This document shows, one piece after another, positions 1 through 11,678 of a stretch of DNA of 64,000 nucleotides (position 1 is its first letter; every line of letters starts with the position of its first letter). The DNA comes from Platynereis dumerilii (Eukaryota > Annelida > Polychaeta > Phyllodocida > Nereididae). The notes below the pieces were generated by a model. It did no database searches. It was given only the letters and a program-made list of their open reading frames with translations, and was not told the DNA's origin. The stretch is from assembly GCA_026936325.1 (NCBI GenBank), contig JAPTHN010000006.1, forward strand, positions 28,041,296 to 28,105,295, given 5' to 3'. A program made the translations under genes and the position numbers.

Positions 1-679
1 TGTTTGTTTGTGGTTTACGCCTCTGCAGCACCTTAGTGGGGGGCAAAAAAAGTAAAAAATATTTATAACAAAAAGAGAACAAGCATCCTCGGATACAATG
101 GCTGGTTAATCCTATGGGAAAGTAGAAGGTGTGATTTGCAGCATGCGAGAGCGTCTGAGGCAAAAAATATGAGTGTAGGAACACTGGAACAGTGGAACTG
201 GAGGTTGAGGTATAGTAGGGTGATGTCTGCGTGAACTAGATTCTCTTGACGTGAGGGTATAGCACTGAAGTATAGGTGCAACTTGCTGCAGTGAGCATTG
301 CGCAAGTGTTTGAGTAGAGCGTGACAGCAGACACTAGTGTCTAACAGAGTCGCTGCCCATATAGAGCTATGGGCCGACAAATTCATAATGTGGAATACTT
401 GTACCAAATTTCATAACTCTAAAATAAGCGGAATATTAAGGTCACAAATGGACAGTTCAAGAATGACAAAAGATGGCTGCCAGAAAGGCCTACATCTTGA
501 ATTTATCGTCATGTTCCCAATCAATACCCACAGGCGTACACCTGAACCAAATTTTATAACTCTTAAGTGAAATATTAAGGTCACATTTGGCAGTCCAGGA
601 ATGAAGAAAGATGGCTGCTAAAATGCACGCTATCTCAGTTGTCTCGACAGGTAGGCTACTCATTCTTCTGCTTTCACCC
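1..679. other. Gene-free stretch with a diverged 143-bp duplication
   Basis: No convincing gene is seen. Two related segments (about 403-484 and 546-617) start ACCAAATTT(C/T)ATAACTCT and end AAAGATGGCTGC. They lie 143 bp apart and look roughly 75-80% alike, so this is an old tandem duplication. Its function is unknown. Confidence 0.5.
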
Positions 680-2211
680 CTAGCATATAACTAGCAAAAC
701 TAGCAAAAAAATTTTTTTTTGCGAGGACACCCCCCGACGTGACCACCACCCCGGACTTGTAAAATATAAAATTTTAAAATTACCTCCTTCCGAGGAGAGC
801 CCCAGCCTAGAAATATAACTAGTACCCCCCCCCGGATGTGACTCCCCCCGGGCCTTGTATAGAATATAAAATTTAATACCTCCCGAGGTGACCCCAGCCT
901 ATCTAGCAGAAATAAACTTTTTTTTTTTTGCGAGTACTCCCCCCCCCGAGGTGACCCCTCGGGACTTGTAAAATCTTAAATTTTTTAATTACCTCCCTCC
1001 GAGGTGACCAACCTAGAAACATAACCAGCAAAAAAAAAATTTCTGCAAGCTCCCACCGGATGTGACTCCCCCCCCCCCCGGGCCTTGTATAGAATATAAA
1101 ATTTAATACCTCCCCCGAGGTGACCCCAGCCTGGCAATATAACAGGCAGAATTTTTCTTGTAAAATCCAAAATTTTTTAATTACCACCCTCCGAGGTGAC
1201 CCCTAGCCTAGAAATATAACCAGCAAAAAAAATTATTTCTGCAAGTACCCCCCTGGAAATGTCCTCCCCCCCTCGGGCCTTGCACAGAATATAGAATTTA
1301 ATACCTCCTCCGAGGTGACCCCAGCCTGGCAATATAACAGGCAGAATTTTTTTTTTTTTGTGAGTTCCCCCCCCCGAGGTGACCCCCCTCAGGACTTTTA
1401 AAATCTAAAAATTTTTTAATTACCTCCCTCAGAGGTGACCCCAAGCCTAGAGATATCACTAGCAAAAAAAATTTCTGCGAGTACCCCCCCGGATGTGACC
1501 CCCCCCGGGGCCTTGTATAGAATTTAAAATTTAATACCTCCCCCGAGGTGACCCAAGCCTGGCAATATAACAGGCAGAAATTTTTTTTTTTGCGAGTAAA
1601 GAGGTGATCCCCCTAGGGACTTTTAAAATCTTAAATTTTTTAAATTACCTCCCTCCGAGGTGACCCCAGCCTAGAAGTATAACTACCAAAAATAATAATT
1701 TCTGCAAGTACCCCCCTGGATGTGTCCTCCCCCCCCCCGGGGCCTTGCACAGAATATAGAATTTAATACCTCCCCCGAGGTGACCCCAGCCTGGCAATAT
1801 AACAGGCAGAAAATTTTTTTTTTGCGAGTAACCACCCCCCGAGGTGACCCCCTCGGGACTTGTAAAATCTAAAAATTTTTAAATTACCTCCCTCAGAGGT
1901 GACCCCAAGCCTAGAGATATCACTAGCAAAAAAAAAAAATTTCTGCGAGTACCCCCCGGATGTGACCCCCCCCCCGGGGCCTTGTATAGAATATAAAATT
2001 TAATACCTCCCCCGAGGTGACCCAAGTCTGGCAATATAACAGGCAGAAAATTTTTTTTTGCGAGTAAGAGGTGACCCCCCTCGGGACTTTTAAAATATAA
2101 AATTTTTAAAATTACCTCCCTCCGAGGTGACCCCCAGCCTAGAAGTATAACTAGCAAAAATAATAATTTCTGCAAGTACCCCCCTGGATGTGTCCCCCCC
2201 CCAGGCCTTGC
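680..2211. repeat. Satellite-like tandem array, about 230-bp unit with dimeric organisation
   Basis: A tandem array whose unit alternates C-rich boxes (GAGTACCCCCCC, CCGAGGTGACCCC) with T-rich or A-rich boxes (TAAAATTTAATACC, ACTAGCAAAAAAA). The landmark AGCCTAGA recurs near 1205, 1445, 1667, 1909 and 2137, a spacing of about 222-242 bp. Variants alternate: GAGATATCACTAGC appears at 1445 and 1909, GAAGTATAACTA at 1667 and 2137. The higher-order period is therefore about 465 bp. Read on the minus strand, the unit resembles the interior of the transposon at 38784-41474. Reading frames across it are low-complexity artefacts. Confidence 0.85.
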
Positions 2212-2646
2212 ATTCTACATGTCTCCCTATTGGCTGAAATGGCCACTCCCACCAAGTCCCTCATTCTCATTGGCTCTAAATGGCCACACCCCAAAAATTA
2301 AAAATTTTTAAGTACTGCCACAGTTTCAACCGAACAACTGTCAACCCATTACACCTTGCCTAATGCTGTCAAATTAGCCAACTAAGATTGCTTCTAACCA
2401 GCAATTACCACAAACACAAACTCAACGCATGATGGCAAAAATGCATACCTGTCATTATGCGCCACACCTCCAAATATTGACCACACCCCCAAAACCCATT
2501 ATTAAAAAGGCTAGAGAATTCTCCAGAATTCTCCAGCCAAAAAGGTAAAGAGAAAAAAGAGAAAGAGAAATAGGGGAAGAGCAGAGGCTGAGTGGGATGT
2601 TTGTTTGTTGACAGGAGCCAGGGCTTTTGGCAGCAGCCTCTGAGCA
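2212..2646. other. Gene-free stretch
   Basis: No gene is recognised. There is a short internal duplication around 2228-2290 (TTGGCT...AAATGGCCAC twice) and a purine-rich run at 2540-2600. Confidence 0.4.
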
Positions 2647-2961
2647 ATGGGTAGGCACGTTTTTGGTGCTGATAAAAAGTCCTGCATCCATGTAAACAAA
2701 GAGTCAGTTGTGGAAATAGCTCAGCTGCTGCAAGAGAGATGGATGCAAGAGCTGGATGCTGTGAATGCTTCGGATCGACATTTCACGCTGTCACGTTCTC
2801 CTCCGGCTTTACACGATTCCAGCGATCCACTGATGGATTCCGCCGCACAGATTTCTAGCAGTGGAATCCAGCAGCGGCATCCGGCTTGCTTGGAGGATGT
2901 AGCAAAGAGCATGGTCACAGAAACATATACCAAAGCGCTCACCGTCTGTAGTGTTGGTTAG
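2647..2961 (+). CDS. Possible isolated coding exon, unknown product
   Basis: An open frame of 104 codons begins with ATG and has ordinary amino-acid composition, unlike the repeat-derived frames around it. It includes a helical stretch near residues 20-40 with alternating acidic and hydrophobic residues, then a Ser/Pro-rich part. I do not recognise the protein family. No partner exon was found downstream; possible GT donors lie near its end (about 2943 and 2956). It lies directly upstream of a SINE pair. It may be a first exon of an uncharacterised gene or a chance frame, so confidence is low. Confidence 0.2.
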   Translation: MGRHVFGADKKSCIHVNKESVVEIAQLLQERWMQELDAVNASDRHFTLSRSPPALHDSSDPLMDSAAQISSSGIQQRHPACLEDVAKSMVTETYTKALTVCSVG

Positions 2962-3018
2962 TGTGTCTGCTCACGGTTGGTCTGTTGTTTTTCGGGGTTC
3001 TGTTTGGTTCTATGCTTG

Positions 3019-3346
3019 GACGTTAGCTCAGTTGGTAGTGCTCTGGGCTTCTAATTGCTTGATATCAGGTGCAATTCCAGCTATGGCCGGGTTGTGTGGA
3101 CCTGCCTGTACGTGTATCTTGGACAGTTTCAATCATGATCATCCTTCGTGTGGTGATGGGGCGGGGGTGGGTCAGTTGGTTGTGCATTGGGCTGCAATTG
3201 CTGGGTTTGGGGTCTGATTGCCAATCTGGCCATCTGAAACTTCTATTGGACGGAAATTTCATTTCTGTGTCCTCCTCCTGGCGTAGTAATTAGGCTTTCC
3301 CAAGCTGAAAAATACAGGACGGAAATCCCCAATCATCCGTCCAGCT
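3019..3346 (+). repeat. Two adjacent tRNA-derived SINE copies (SINE-C type)
   Basis: The first copy opens with a tRNA-like A box (TTAGCTCAGTTGGTAGTG). From about 3165 a second copy follows, with GGGTCAGTTGGTTGTGCATTGGG, then the body word CCTCCTCCTGGCGTAGTAATTAGGC and the 3' word AATACAGGACGGAAATCCCC. The same 3' body occurs in copies at 6096, 38279, 42718 and 45413. Confidence 0.7.
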
Positions 3347-3890
3347 TTATTGCTGAAACTAACTAAAAGATGCCTATATGACAGAAACCCTTTTGTGACA
3401 GAATATATGTGAAGAGAATCTTTGAGAGGATGAGTTGGATTAAAAATTTAAGCGAACTCTTCTGAACTATTGACATTTTACAGTAACAAGATGTGCATGC
3501 CCAATAAACAGCAACAAAACAGTACCCTTCAAACAAGTGACATCTCACAAGCATACAGTGCCATGAACCATTATCAATCATTCCCTTGTCACAGTGGATA
3601 ACCATTGCAAAATGATAGGGCACATCATATGAAGCTACCATGATAATTGAGCGCGTCATAGATGCGGTTCCAAATTTATATAATTTCCGCCACGTGGCAT
3701 GTACGTGCTACAGTTGTTGATAGCTGGGGCTTACACAACACTTTTGTAAGGGTTGTATCTATAATATAAAATGTGGATATTTGGGTTTGCAGAACAGATA
3801 TTGGATGTATATGGAGATTCTTGATTGTTATGGAAACTATCTTTTGAATTGTGTTGTGTGTGGAGTTTATGTATGGCAAGCGTAGTGCCA
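3347..3890. other. Gene-free stretch
   Basis: AT-rich sequence with no recognisable gene, repeat or strong motif. Confidence 0.4.
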
Positions 3891-4185
3891 GAGAAGGGGG
3901 ACGGGAGAAGGGGGACGGGGGAAGGAGTAAGGAGGAAGGAGGAGAGGCAGAGAGAACGAGAGAGAGGAAAGGAGTGAGAGTGCGGAGGGTGACAGGTGGA
4001 TGCAGATAGGGAGGAGGAAGAGAGAGGGAGGAGAAGAGAGGGAGGAGAAGAGAGGGAGGGGCAACAGGGTGGAGAGGGAGGATTAGGAACTAGGGATGAG
4101 GAGAGAGGAAGGAAGACAGATGAAGGAGGAGATAGGGAGGAGGAGAGAGGGAGCAGGAGAGGAAGGAGCAAGAGAGGAGGACGGA
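3891..4185 (+). repeat. Homopurine tract, about 295 bp
   Basis: Almost unbroken A/G sequence on the plus strand, built of GGAGGAAGAGAGAGGGAGG-like words. Such polypurine-polypyrimidine tracts can form triplex (H-DNA) structures; whether this one does is inference. Apparent reading frames on both strands here are compositional artefacts. Confidence 0.9.
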
Positions 4186-6095
4186 TATTTATTCATGCAC
4201 TCTCACTCTCCAATATGAAGAACTTGCATGGCAGTGATGGTATTCATATGACTATTCATATGAGTATGACATCAACATTCATATAGAATTACTTAGGATT
4301 ATTCTGCTCATGTCAATGACATGAAGGGCGTTAACATCACTGTTATGCCAGGCAGACTTTGCTCTAAACTTTTCCAGTATCTGTTAGACTGTCACATTTC
4401 TGAACAAGATTTCCACAGAAGCAGTCAGCAAGATATCTGAAGAACTGCTCTTGAGCTCTTGAGTGTAGCTCAGCACTGATGCTCTTTGGTACTGATGTTC
4501 AAATACTGCTCACAAAGTTGGGTTACATCACTAGGAGCAACCAGAAGCAGTCTGATCCGCCAGATGGCAGAAGCACTGAAGCAGCCTTTGGATGCAGCCA
4601 GATCTGCCAGAAGTATCAGAAGAATCTGCCAGAAGTAGCGGCGTGGCCACAAGGAGGATCAATGTCTCCTGGCCTTTTTCGCGTCTATTATTATTCTCTT
4701 TGTAGTGGAGCTCACCAAAGCAAATGAAAAAGATAACTGTCATAATTGCTACAGCTTGCGTTACGAAAGCCTGTCATAATTGCTACAGCTTGCGTTACGA
4801 AAGCCTTCCGCCACCTCAGTCTCTTGATCTCAGAGACTTGCATGCCATGCATAAGATATAGCCGCGTGACTTCAAGGAAGATGCCAAGAAATAAAATCAC
4901 AGCTAGTATTTCTTTCAGCAAGTCCCTTTGGAAGTTCTGCTCAGCTCACCATGCACAAGGAATAATTAAAACTTCCCTGATGTTTATGAGAGAAAACTTT
5001 AATCTCTTTTGTCTTACAGGACACTATCAAAAAGCTCTATACTCAGATGTGTATCTAAAGCATATCTTCATAATGAATGTGAAACAAAAAGGACCACTTT
5101 TGTATTAGACAAACCGAGGAAAATATTTGATGGAGACAAAAATTATTTATTTCGATGCACTGTATCGAAGTGTTAATGGTCATCAAGCTGCATGGATGCA
5201 CAGATTTCATTCATTTTCCTGCATTCATAGGTTTACACTCACTGAGCAATTATTGACCATCAGTAATAATGTATCGTTGAATCAATTGGTAATGGCTTCA
5301 AATTGCTTCGGATTGACCTAATTCTACTTTAGACAAAGAGCGTTTTTCTGATCACATTTTGTATTTACACCGCATTGAGTCTTATTGATGTTGCACCCCT
5401 TTCCAAAGGCTTTCGTCCCATGCACATTGCCTTTGGCTCCAGAATTAATATTTCCATTTCATCATTCACTCCACATTACAATAAGTGCTCTTTGGTTGTT
5501 AGCTTGTGGCTGTCAGGTTTCATTCTTTATTTGGTCCATCCTCCAGAACAGACTGTATACACACAGAGAGAAAACTTAATGGGCACACTTATTGGTAAAT
5601 TTAAAAATAATAGAAATCTTCAAATAAACAAAAATTTGTGTAAAATGACAAAAACTAATTATCAGCAAATATCATGCAGTGATTTGATTGAATTACACAT
5701 TGGGCTACAAACACAAACATTTTGAGTCAACACCAGCGAATGTAAATTTAGTTTGTTTAATGCAGACTTTTCAGAGTATGGTTAGAGCTTCTGATTTCAT
5801 TCTTATGCTTTGGGTCTGTCTTCTTCTATTTATATTATGATAGTCATAGAAAATTTCCTAATGGGTAATTCTTCTAGTTGGTCTACCAGTGAATGAATTC
5901 ATTTATAAACCTTTGCTGGCCTCCTTTGCAATAATCAAAGTAATCAATTCCAAAAACACAATGCTCTGTCACCAACAGCCCATGTCAACCCTGCACAGGC
6001 TGCAATGTATATGAGCAACCAGTGATGTTATGTCTAACGATACTCACTGCAATAGCTGTAAAAGCAATGGCAGCAGGGCAATACAGCCATATAGA
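4186..6095. other. Gene-free stretch with a perfect 34-bp tandem duplication
   Basis: No gene is recognised. A 34-bp unit (starts GTCATAATTGCTACAGC) is repeated exactly at 4739-4772 and 4773-4806. Around 4540-4640 the words GCCAGA and GAAGCA recur irregularly. Short open frames between 4746 and 5725 show no family signature and low-complexity composition. Confidence 0.4.
4557..4573 (+). promoter_or_regulatory. CTCF-like motif
   Basis: CCGCCAGATGGCAGAAG matches the CTCF core pattern CCASYAGRKGGCR except for G instead of A at the third base. It is one of several such words in the window. Occupancy is unknown. Confidence 0.3.
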
Positions 6096-6292
6096 TGGAT
6101 GAATGATTGTGGCTTAATGTCCTGTATTTATGCATTCAGTTGACTAATTAGTCAGGAGCGTAATTATGACACGAGGAGGCACAATGCTCAATGATGCAAA
6201 GGATTATTGAAACTGCTGTCCAACATCGGTCCAGCTGACCGGCTATAGAGCTGGATTTGAATGCAAGACCCAGTGAATGGCAAGACAGGTAA
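6096..6292 (-). repeat. tRNA-derived SINE (SINE-C type)
   Basis: On the minus strand a degenerate tRNA-like head (GGATTTGAATGC on the plus strand is the remnant B-box area) is followed by CTGTCCAACA (plus-strand sense) and the terminal word TGTCCTGTATTTATGCA. It is the same family as 38279-38487 but more diverged. Confidence 0.6.
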
Positions 6293-7274
6293 ACTTGTAT
6301 AAATTTTAATGAAAAATGTGCGCTATACACAGCAGAGTAATTTCACAAAGTATACATTGATGTTACACAGCAAAATGATTCAATGAATACCAAATTTTTG
6401 ATGCCACAGAATTTTGAATACCAACACTTAGCAAAGTGGACCAATAAGCAGATGCATTTGTGAGCCACTGTTATCCACAGTCATCAGGATAAAAATTATT
6501 GATGCACACTTTGAAAAGCATGGGAGTCTGATGGACTACTGATAAAGCTAAAATGGTGTTGATCAACTCATGATGCTGACAAAATCAGACGTAAATTGAT
6601 AATAATGATTGAATGATAGGCCATAATGACTGTTATGGTGACGATGAGCCGCAACGATTTGCAGCTTTTTCACACAGCCAGTTGACGGTCAATAAATTGC
6701 ATACATTTTTAAAGCAACATTTGAAGCAAAATGTCAACAAAAAGAATAAAGCAAAAAAGGAAAGTAAAAACATGTGGCTGATGTTGATTCATTTCACCTT
6801 CACCTCAACATTCCGCAAAAGCACGTCTCCTTTCAAGTTTAGCAGATCTAAGCACGACTTCAGCTCAGTTTTGGCACAATTCGCATTGGAGTTTTTCGCA
6901 GTCTTTGAAAGGTGACAACTGTTTAAGTAATAACAGCAGGCTGCTTCTCAAAGTTTATCCATTTACTTAGATGTTTTATAATGTAAAAAACACCTGCAGC
7001 AAAAAGAACTTTAAGAGCAAACAAGCCAATAAAAAGGAAAACTTAGAATATATGAGCCAATAAAGGTTTAGGTTGAAACTACCTTCAGGGTCCAGGCGGC
7101 ATTCTAATTTCTATTTCCAACTCGATTTAAGAGGAAAATGGTCCGCAATTAACGTAATAGTGAAATCTGACCTTAAAATTGTATAAAGACAGTCTGATGA
7201 TGAGTTCACAAATGATAGATGAATCAGGTGCAACTGCTAAATTACTAATCTTTTGCATCTATGACAGACAAAAA
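6293..7274. other. Gene-free stretch
   Basis: No recognisable gene. A 100-codon open frame at 6613-6915 is Lys/Asn-rich in its middle and has no known motif; I treat it as chance. Confidence 0.4.
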
Positions 7275-7599
7275 GATATTGTTAGTGCAGCCCTCTAAGT
7301 CCAGTTCTGGACACTCACAAATGTTATAGATGAGATGGAAGGGAGAGAGCAAGAGTCCTCAACATATTCAGCATTTACCCCATCCGAAACAAGTGAGAGA
7401 TCTTTTACTTGCCCAGCAGAGACACTGACACAAGGGACTGCCAATTTAACATCTCTTCCAAACAATATCCAGCTGGAATTTTGTTCTTGAAGGTCCACTA
7501 GAAATATCTTGGCTTCATGACCCTCCATGGGTTCCATTCCATGTAGGACCCACATGATGCATAGCCAGGAGTATAACTACTCAGCCAACCAGCTGCCAT
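7275..7599 (-). repeat. tRNA-derived SINE (SINE-A type)
   Basis: The element reads on the minus strand, from a head near 7598 (GGCAGCTGG) through the body word CTGGGCAAGTAAAAGAT and ending near GAGGGCTGCAC. The same body is found at 47621-47963, 54071-54323 and, truncated, at 48767-48900. Open frames over it are SINE-derived. Confidence 0.75.
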
Positions 7600-9890
7600 T
7601 GCAATAAAGTGGTTTACCCATGCAGTTTACCCATGCACAGAAAAAGCAACATAGGGTATGCAGCTGGTATATATGTGTTGTGAAATGAGGACCCCCCCCC
7701 TCTAACTGTCTTAAACACCCTCCCCCCCCCCTTTCCAAAGTTTTAATGATGCACTAATGATGGCACATAATTCCTCAGGTATTGCAGTCTCTATGCATCT
7801 CATGTTCACAGCCAATTCTCTCATGGCTTGATTAGACATCTCTCATAAAATGTCTAGATTAATAAAATAACACAACTATAAATCTAGTCCTGCACCCTCC
7901 CACTGGCGCCCAGGCAGCCTGTGGGGCTGTGATAGATGATCAGGATGCGTTTTGGAAATTTAAATTAACATGGCCGTTGCACAATCCACCAAGCAGGTTG
8001 ATTCATAGCCAGGATGTTTATGAAGTTGTGAAGAAAATTCAACCATGGTTTCTACAGGGCATACAAATATAATAATTGACACATACAATTCCATACAATA
8101 TAAATTCCACATATAAGCCCTTCATTTTTTATGAGAGAAATATCTTTTAATATATATATGTTGGTAATCGTTTACACACACTGTAATTATTTTAAATTGT
8201 CTGGAATAATTCGGATATTTTTCTTCTGCATGTCTCTAATTCCATACAGATACAGATACAGATTTAATATATGGCATTTATATGCATTACTGATCCTGTA
8301 GAAAATTGAGCAATGATTATAAGTATCTTATACAAATATTACTTGTCTATTTCCAACTACATAGTTGCCTAAATTGGTCATGCCAATACATGTTTTGTTT
8401 TCCAACAAATCCTGATCATCAAAATGTAATGATAGTCAAAAAGTGAGTGAGTGAGTTTGTGTTTTTACACCCATCACACCGGTGTGGGCTATTTAGAGGC
8501 AACATGAGAGTCAAAGAATAAAAGTATAAGAAAACAATGAATCACTCAATCAACAGTCTTGGCCTGCACACCAAGCCGTTACCACAGCCTATTGAAGATA
8601 CACAAAATCTAAGTTGTATACAGCCAATCTTCAGATACATTGTACTTGCTACAAGTCTTTGCCAATATTAGCCTCATTACCATTAGACACATGAAAACAC
8701 AGAACAGGTATGCACACACACAGAACAAGACATGTACATGCATGTGCCATACATCTAATGAATAAGAGTAGGAGGGAAAAGGTGCTGAGTTTCACGATAA
8801 ACAAGCCAAACATCGGCATTGCCAAAAGCTGAAGGCGATTCAATGTTCAGCAATATGACTTAGAAGTTGCATTGAGCACAGAAGTCCTCCTGAAGTCATC
8901 CAATGCTTTATACTGGGAGCCGCAACGAGTTCCAATGCCATATTCAAGGAAATGAATTATATATGATAGCTCAACTCAATGAAATATTTCTTTTTTTTTC
9001 CAGAGAAACGTAAAAAACAAGCACATGTATAGAACTTTCACCTCGCTACTGCTATTTCAAGAAGTATGGGTTGCTTGGACCACTTGCTACGTAGTTTCAA
9101 AACTGCCCTGACTGGTTGATGATCAGTTAAGGACCAATCAGAGGAAGTTAAAATGCTACGTAGGAAGTGACCTGCAACTCATACTAATTGAATTTGCAAT
9201 AACAAATTTCAAGATTATCCATGTTATACAGCATATGTTGTGAGGTAGGCTAAACATGATCATCTACTAACGAAAAACGAATCACTTACAAATCCACATG
9301 GATAGGAGTTTCCTTCAGTATGTACTACCATCTAATTATGTCCATAATAACTTCTCATCAAGTAAAACTGTTTTCAATCCAATTGAAAGTCATATATGTA
9401 TACACGTGAAAGTCTCACCTCTTTTACTTCTTCCAAATCCAAAGGTATAAACTGCTGTAAACATTCTAACCATGGTTGCCTGTCCATTCTAAAATGTTCT
9501 AAGAACTGAAGGTGGATAACAGCTCAAAACAGCTTGGCAGGTGCAAGGCTAAATGAACAATGTAAGCTAGAGGGAAATCTATCTCCTAATTCTTCTCAGA
9601 GAATAGCCAGGCAGGACTGAAGCAGTCGTGAAATTAGATCTCCACCAGTCCTGTAATGAGGCTGGATCAGATTAATGCATGATGATAAATGAAGGGATGC
9701 TTCCAGTGCTAAATGAGGGTATACCACCATGGATGATACAATATGTTGTTGAAGTACTTGTCATTATCATTTATCATGGAGGTTTTTAATGAGACTGATC
9801 CTTCTGTGGCTATGGTACCATGAACCAGAGGACAAGGCAGGAAGGATGGTTGGGGACTTTTATCCTGTATTATTATGTGTGCTTGATACA
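7600..9890. other. Gene-free stretch
   Basis: Long AT-rich interval without a recognisable gene. It has C-runs at 7691-7735 and short palindromic text near 8470-8490 (CACACCGGTGTGGG). No exon-like frame with a family signature was seen on either strand. Confidence 0.4.
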
Positions 9891-10092
9891 CTGTAAAATC
9901 TGAGTTTTGAGTTAGCTTAAATGATTGAGTGAGATGATTGCACAATTCCTTTGAGCTAACATAGCTTGTTGTTTTCAGTTATGCCAACTGACAGATTATC
10001 ATAACTTAAAACAACAAGCTATGTTAGCTCAAAGGAATTGTGCAACCATCTTACTCAATCGTTTTAGCTGACCCAAAATTTCAAAGTTAACA
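9891..10092. mobile_element. Foldback MITE with about 88-bp inverted arms
   Basis: The left arm (9891-9979) and right arm (10003-10092) are inverted copies. They share ATTGCACAATTCCTTTGAGC and TAACATAGCTTGTTGTTTT on opposite strands, around a loop of about 24 bp. The ends read CTGTAAAAT and TTAACAG. Arms match better near the loop than at the tips. There is no coding capacity. Superfamily and target duplication are not clear. Confidence 0.75.
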
Positions 10093-10097
10093 GGGTG

Positions 10098-10185
10098 CGC
10101 TAATTAGAAAAGGAGGAGGACACAGCAATGAAGCAAAGGAAGGTTGAAATTACTGTCCAACATTGATACACACACCTTGTTCTGA
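10098..10185 (-). repeat. Partial SINE (SINE-C type)
   Basis: Contains TAATTAGAAAAGGAGGAGGACAC and CTGTCCAACATTGA, the central body of the SINE family seen complete at 38279-38487. The tRNA-like head is missing. Confidence 0.55.
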
Positions 10186-10589
10186 CTGTGGTGGGGTAAA
10201 TTAACACAAAATATGACAACTTAATTAGTAAATTTCCTAGATGCATGACAGAAATTCTTTTTTGTCACTTCCACCAGCGTTATCACATCGGAGCAATGTC
10301 AGACTATGTAGTTATGAAACAAGGCTCAAAACACATTTCAGCAAATTACAGTTACACGATTTCCATGCATTACAGTCAACGACAGACTTGACAGTCATTG
10401 TCAGACAATTCCATGTTAACACAAGCATTTTCTGCAAAATGTCTCGTAAGGCATATCACGTTATATGTCAGATTTCGTCAGCGAATTAGTGCAACATTTC
10501 TGAATGGGATTATGTGTAAAATCAGTTGCATCACTTTCACAATGATGACAGTCAAAAATACAAAAGTCATTCTTCAGCCATAAAATAAT

Positions 10590-11040
10590 AGACTTTTTAT
10601 ATGAAAGGTTCTTTTGCCATAAAATGATTGCAATTGTCTTCTGCCATAAAATGAATGTCGTCTGTCTTAAAATGGTTGTCTTCTGCCATAAAATGAATGT
10701 CGTCTGTCTTAAAATGGTTGTCTTCTGCCATAAAATGAATGTCTGCTACCATTAAATGACAATCTTATACCATAAAATAATGGTCTTCTACTATAAATAA
10801 GGACTTTCCTCTATAGAATGATGGTCCTGTACTGTAAAATGACAGTCTTCCACCATAAATAATGGTTTTCTACCATAAAATGAGCAAATTCTACTATAAA
10901 ATTAGTCTACTATCTTAAATTGAAGGACTTCTATCATAACATGATGATCTTCTGCCATAAACGATGGTCATCTGCTATAAAATGGTGTTCTACCATAAAA
11001 TTATTTTGTACCACAAATTATGGTCTTCTACCACAAATGA
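10590..11040. repeat. Degenerate minisatellite, about 22-bp unit
   Basis: Imperfect repeats of a unit like GTCTTCTACCATAAAATGA run for about 450 bp. A near-perfect 42-bp sub-repeat occurs at about 10637-10720 (CTGCCATAAAATGAATGTCG). The array decays rightwards. Confidence 0.85.
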
Positions 11041-11678
11041 ACCCACTACCTACATTTGCCAACATAGACCTGTGACAGTTCACATTCTACATCGGAATGA
11101 ATTCAACCTCAAAGAACACTGGAAAGCGAACGGTAAATTGGAAAACAGAAATTACCTCACATTCTCTCTGAAATTCCTTTCCTTCAAGTAAACTGCGAAA
11201 GTTCTCTGCAATGTAATGGTCAGATGCAACTAGAGCCACTTAGCCAAAAAGCCTGGGGCAAAAAATTGTCAGCAGAGAATGAGCAGAGCAACATAGAAGC
11301 ACTGGCCAACAGCAGTCCGGAGTCCTCTGGACATCAGATCGGAACGATTCGGAAGCAGGACAGAGACAAAGATATAATGATCCAGGACAGCAGAGTTGGA
11401 TGACCAATTGCTAGAGCCATGCTATGGTCAGCTTAGGGGGTTCTACCACTAAATTGCTACAGTACCAGGCTATCCCAGCCTATCCTAGCATCCAGACTTC
11501 CCAGAGACTAGTGACAGAGAATAATGCCAGCACACAACTAGCAGTTTCCCCCACCAATGTCCAGTTCTGTAGCTTTACTGCTTTAATCCCCTCACAAATT
11601 GCCACAATAGCACAGCACTGCCACACAGCCAGAAATAGAGCAGCAATAGAGCAGCAATAGAGCAGCAATAGCACCATA
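11041..11678. other. Gene-free stretch
   Basis: No gene seen. It includes a short 12-bp tandem repeat (AGCAATAGAGC, about 11633-11672) just before the hAT-like MITE. Confidence 0.4.

Noticed and set aside
903-2175. Minus-strand frames with GGGSHPGGT-type text
   Set aside because: Lie across the satellite array and repeat with it.
3731-4171. 146-codon Ser/Leu/Pro-rich minus-strand frame
   Set aside because: Mostly the complement of a homopurine tract; composition artefact.
4739-4806. Possible CRISPR-like or regulatory repeat
   Set aside because: Only two directly adjacent 34-bp copies without spacers; a simple tandem duplication in a eukaryotic genome.
10241-10489. Possible LINE C-terminus (LPPALSHRSNVRLCSYETRLKTHF)
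   Set aside because: Faint likeness to the LP....FK..LKTHL pattern of CR1/L2 ends, but no supporting upstream motif or tail.
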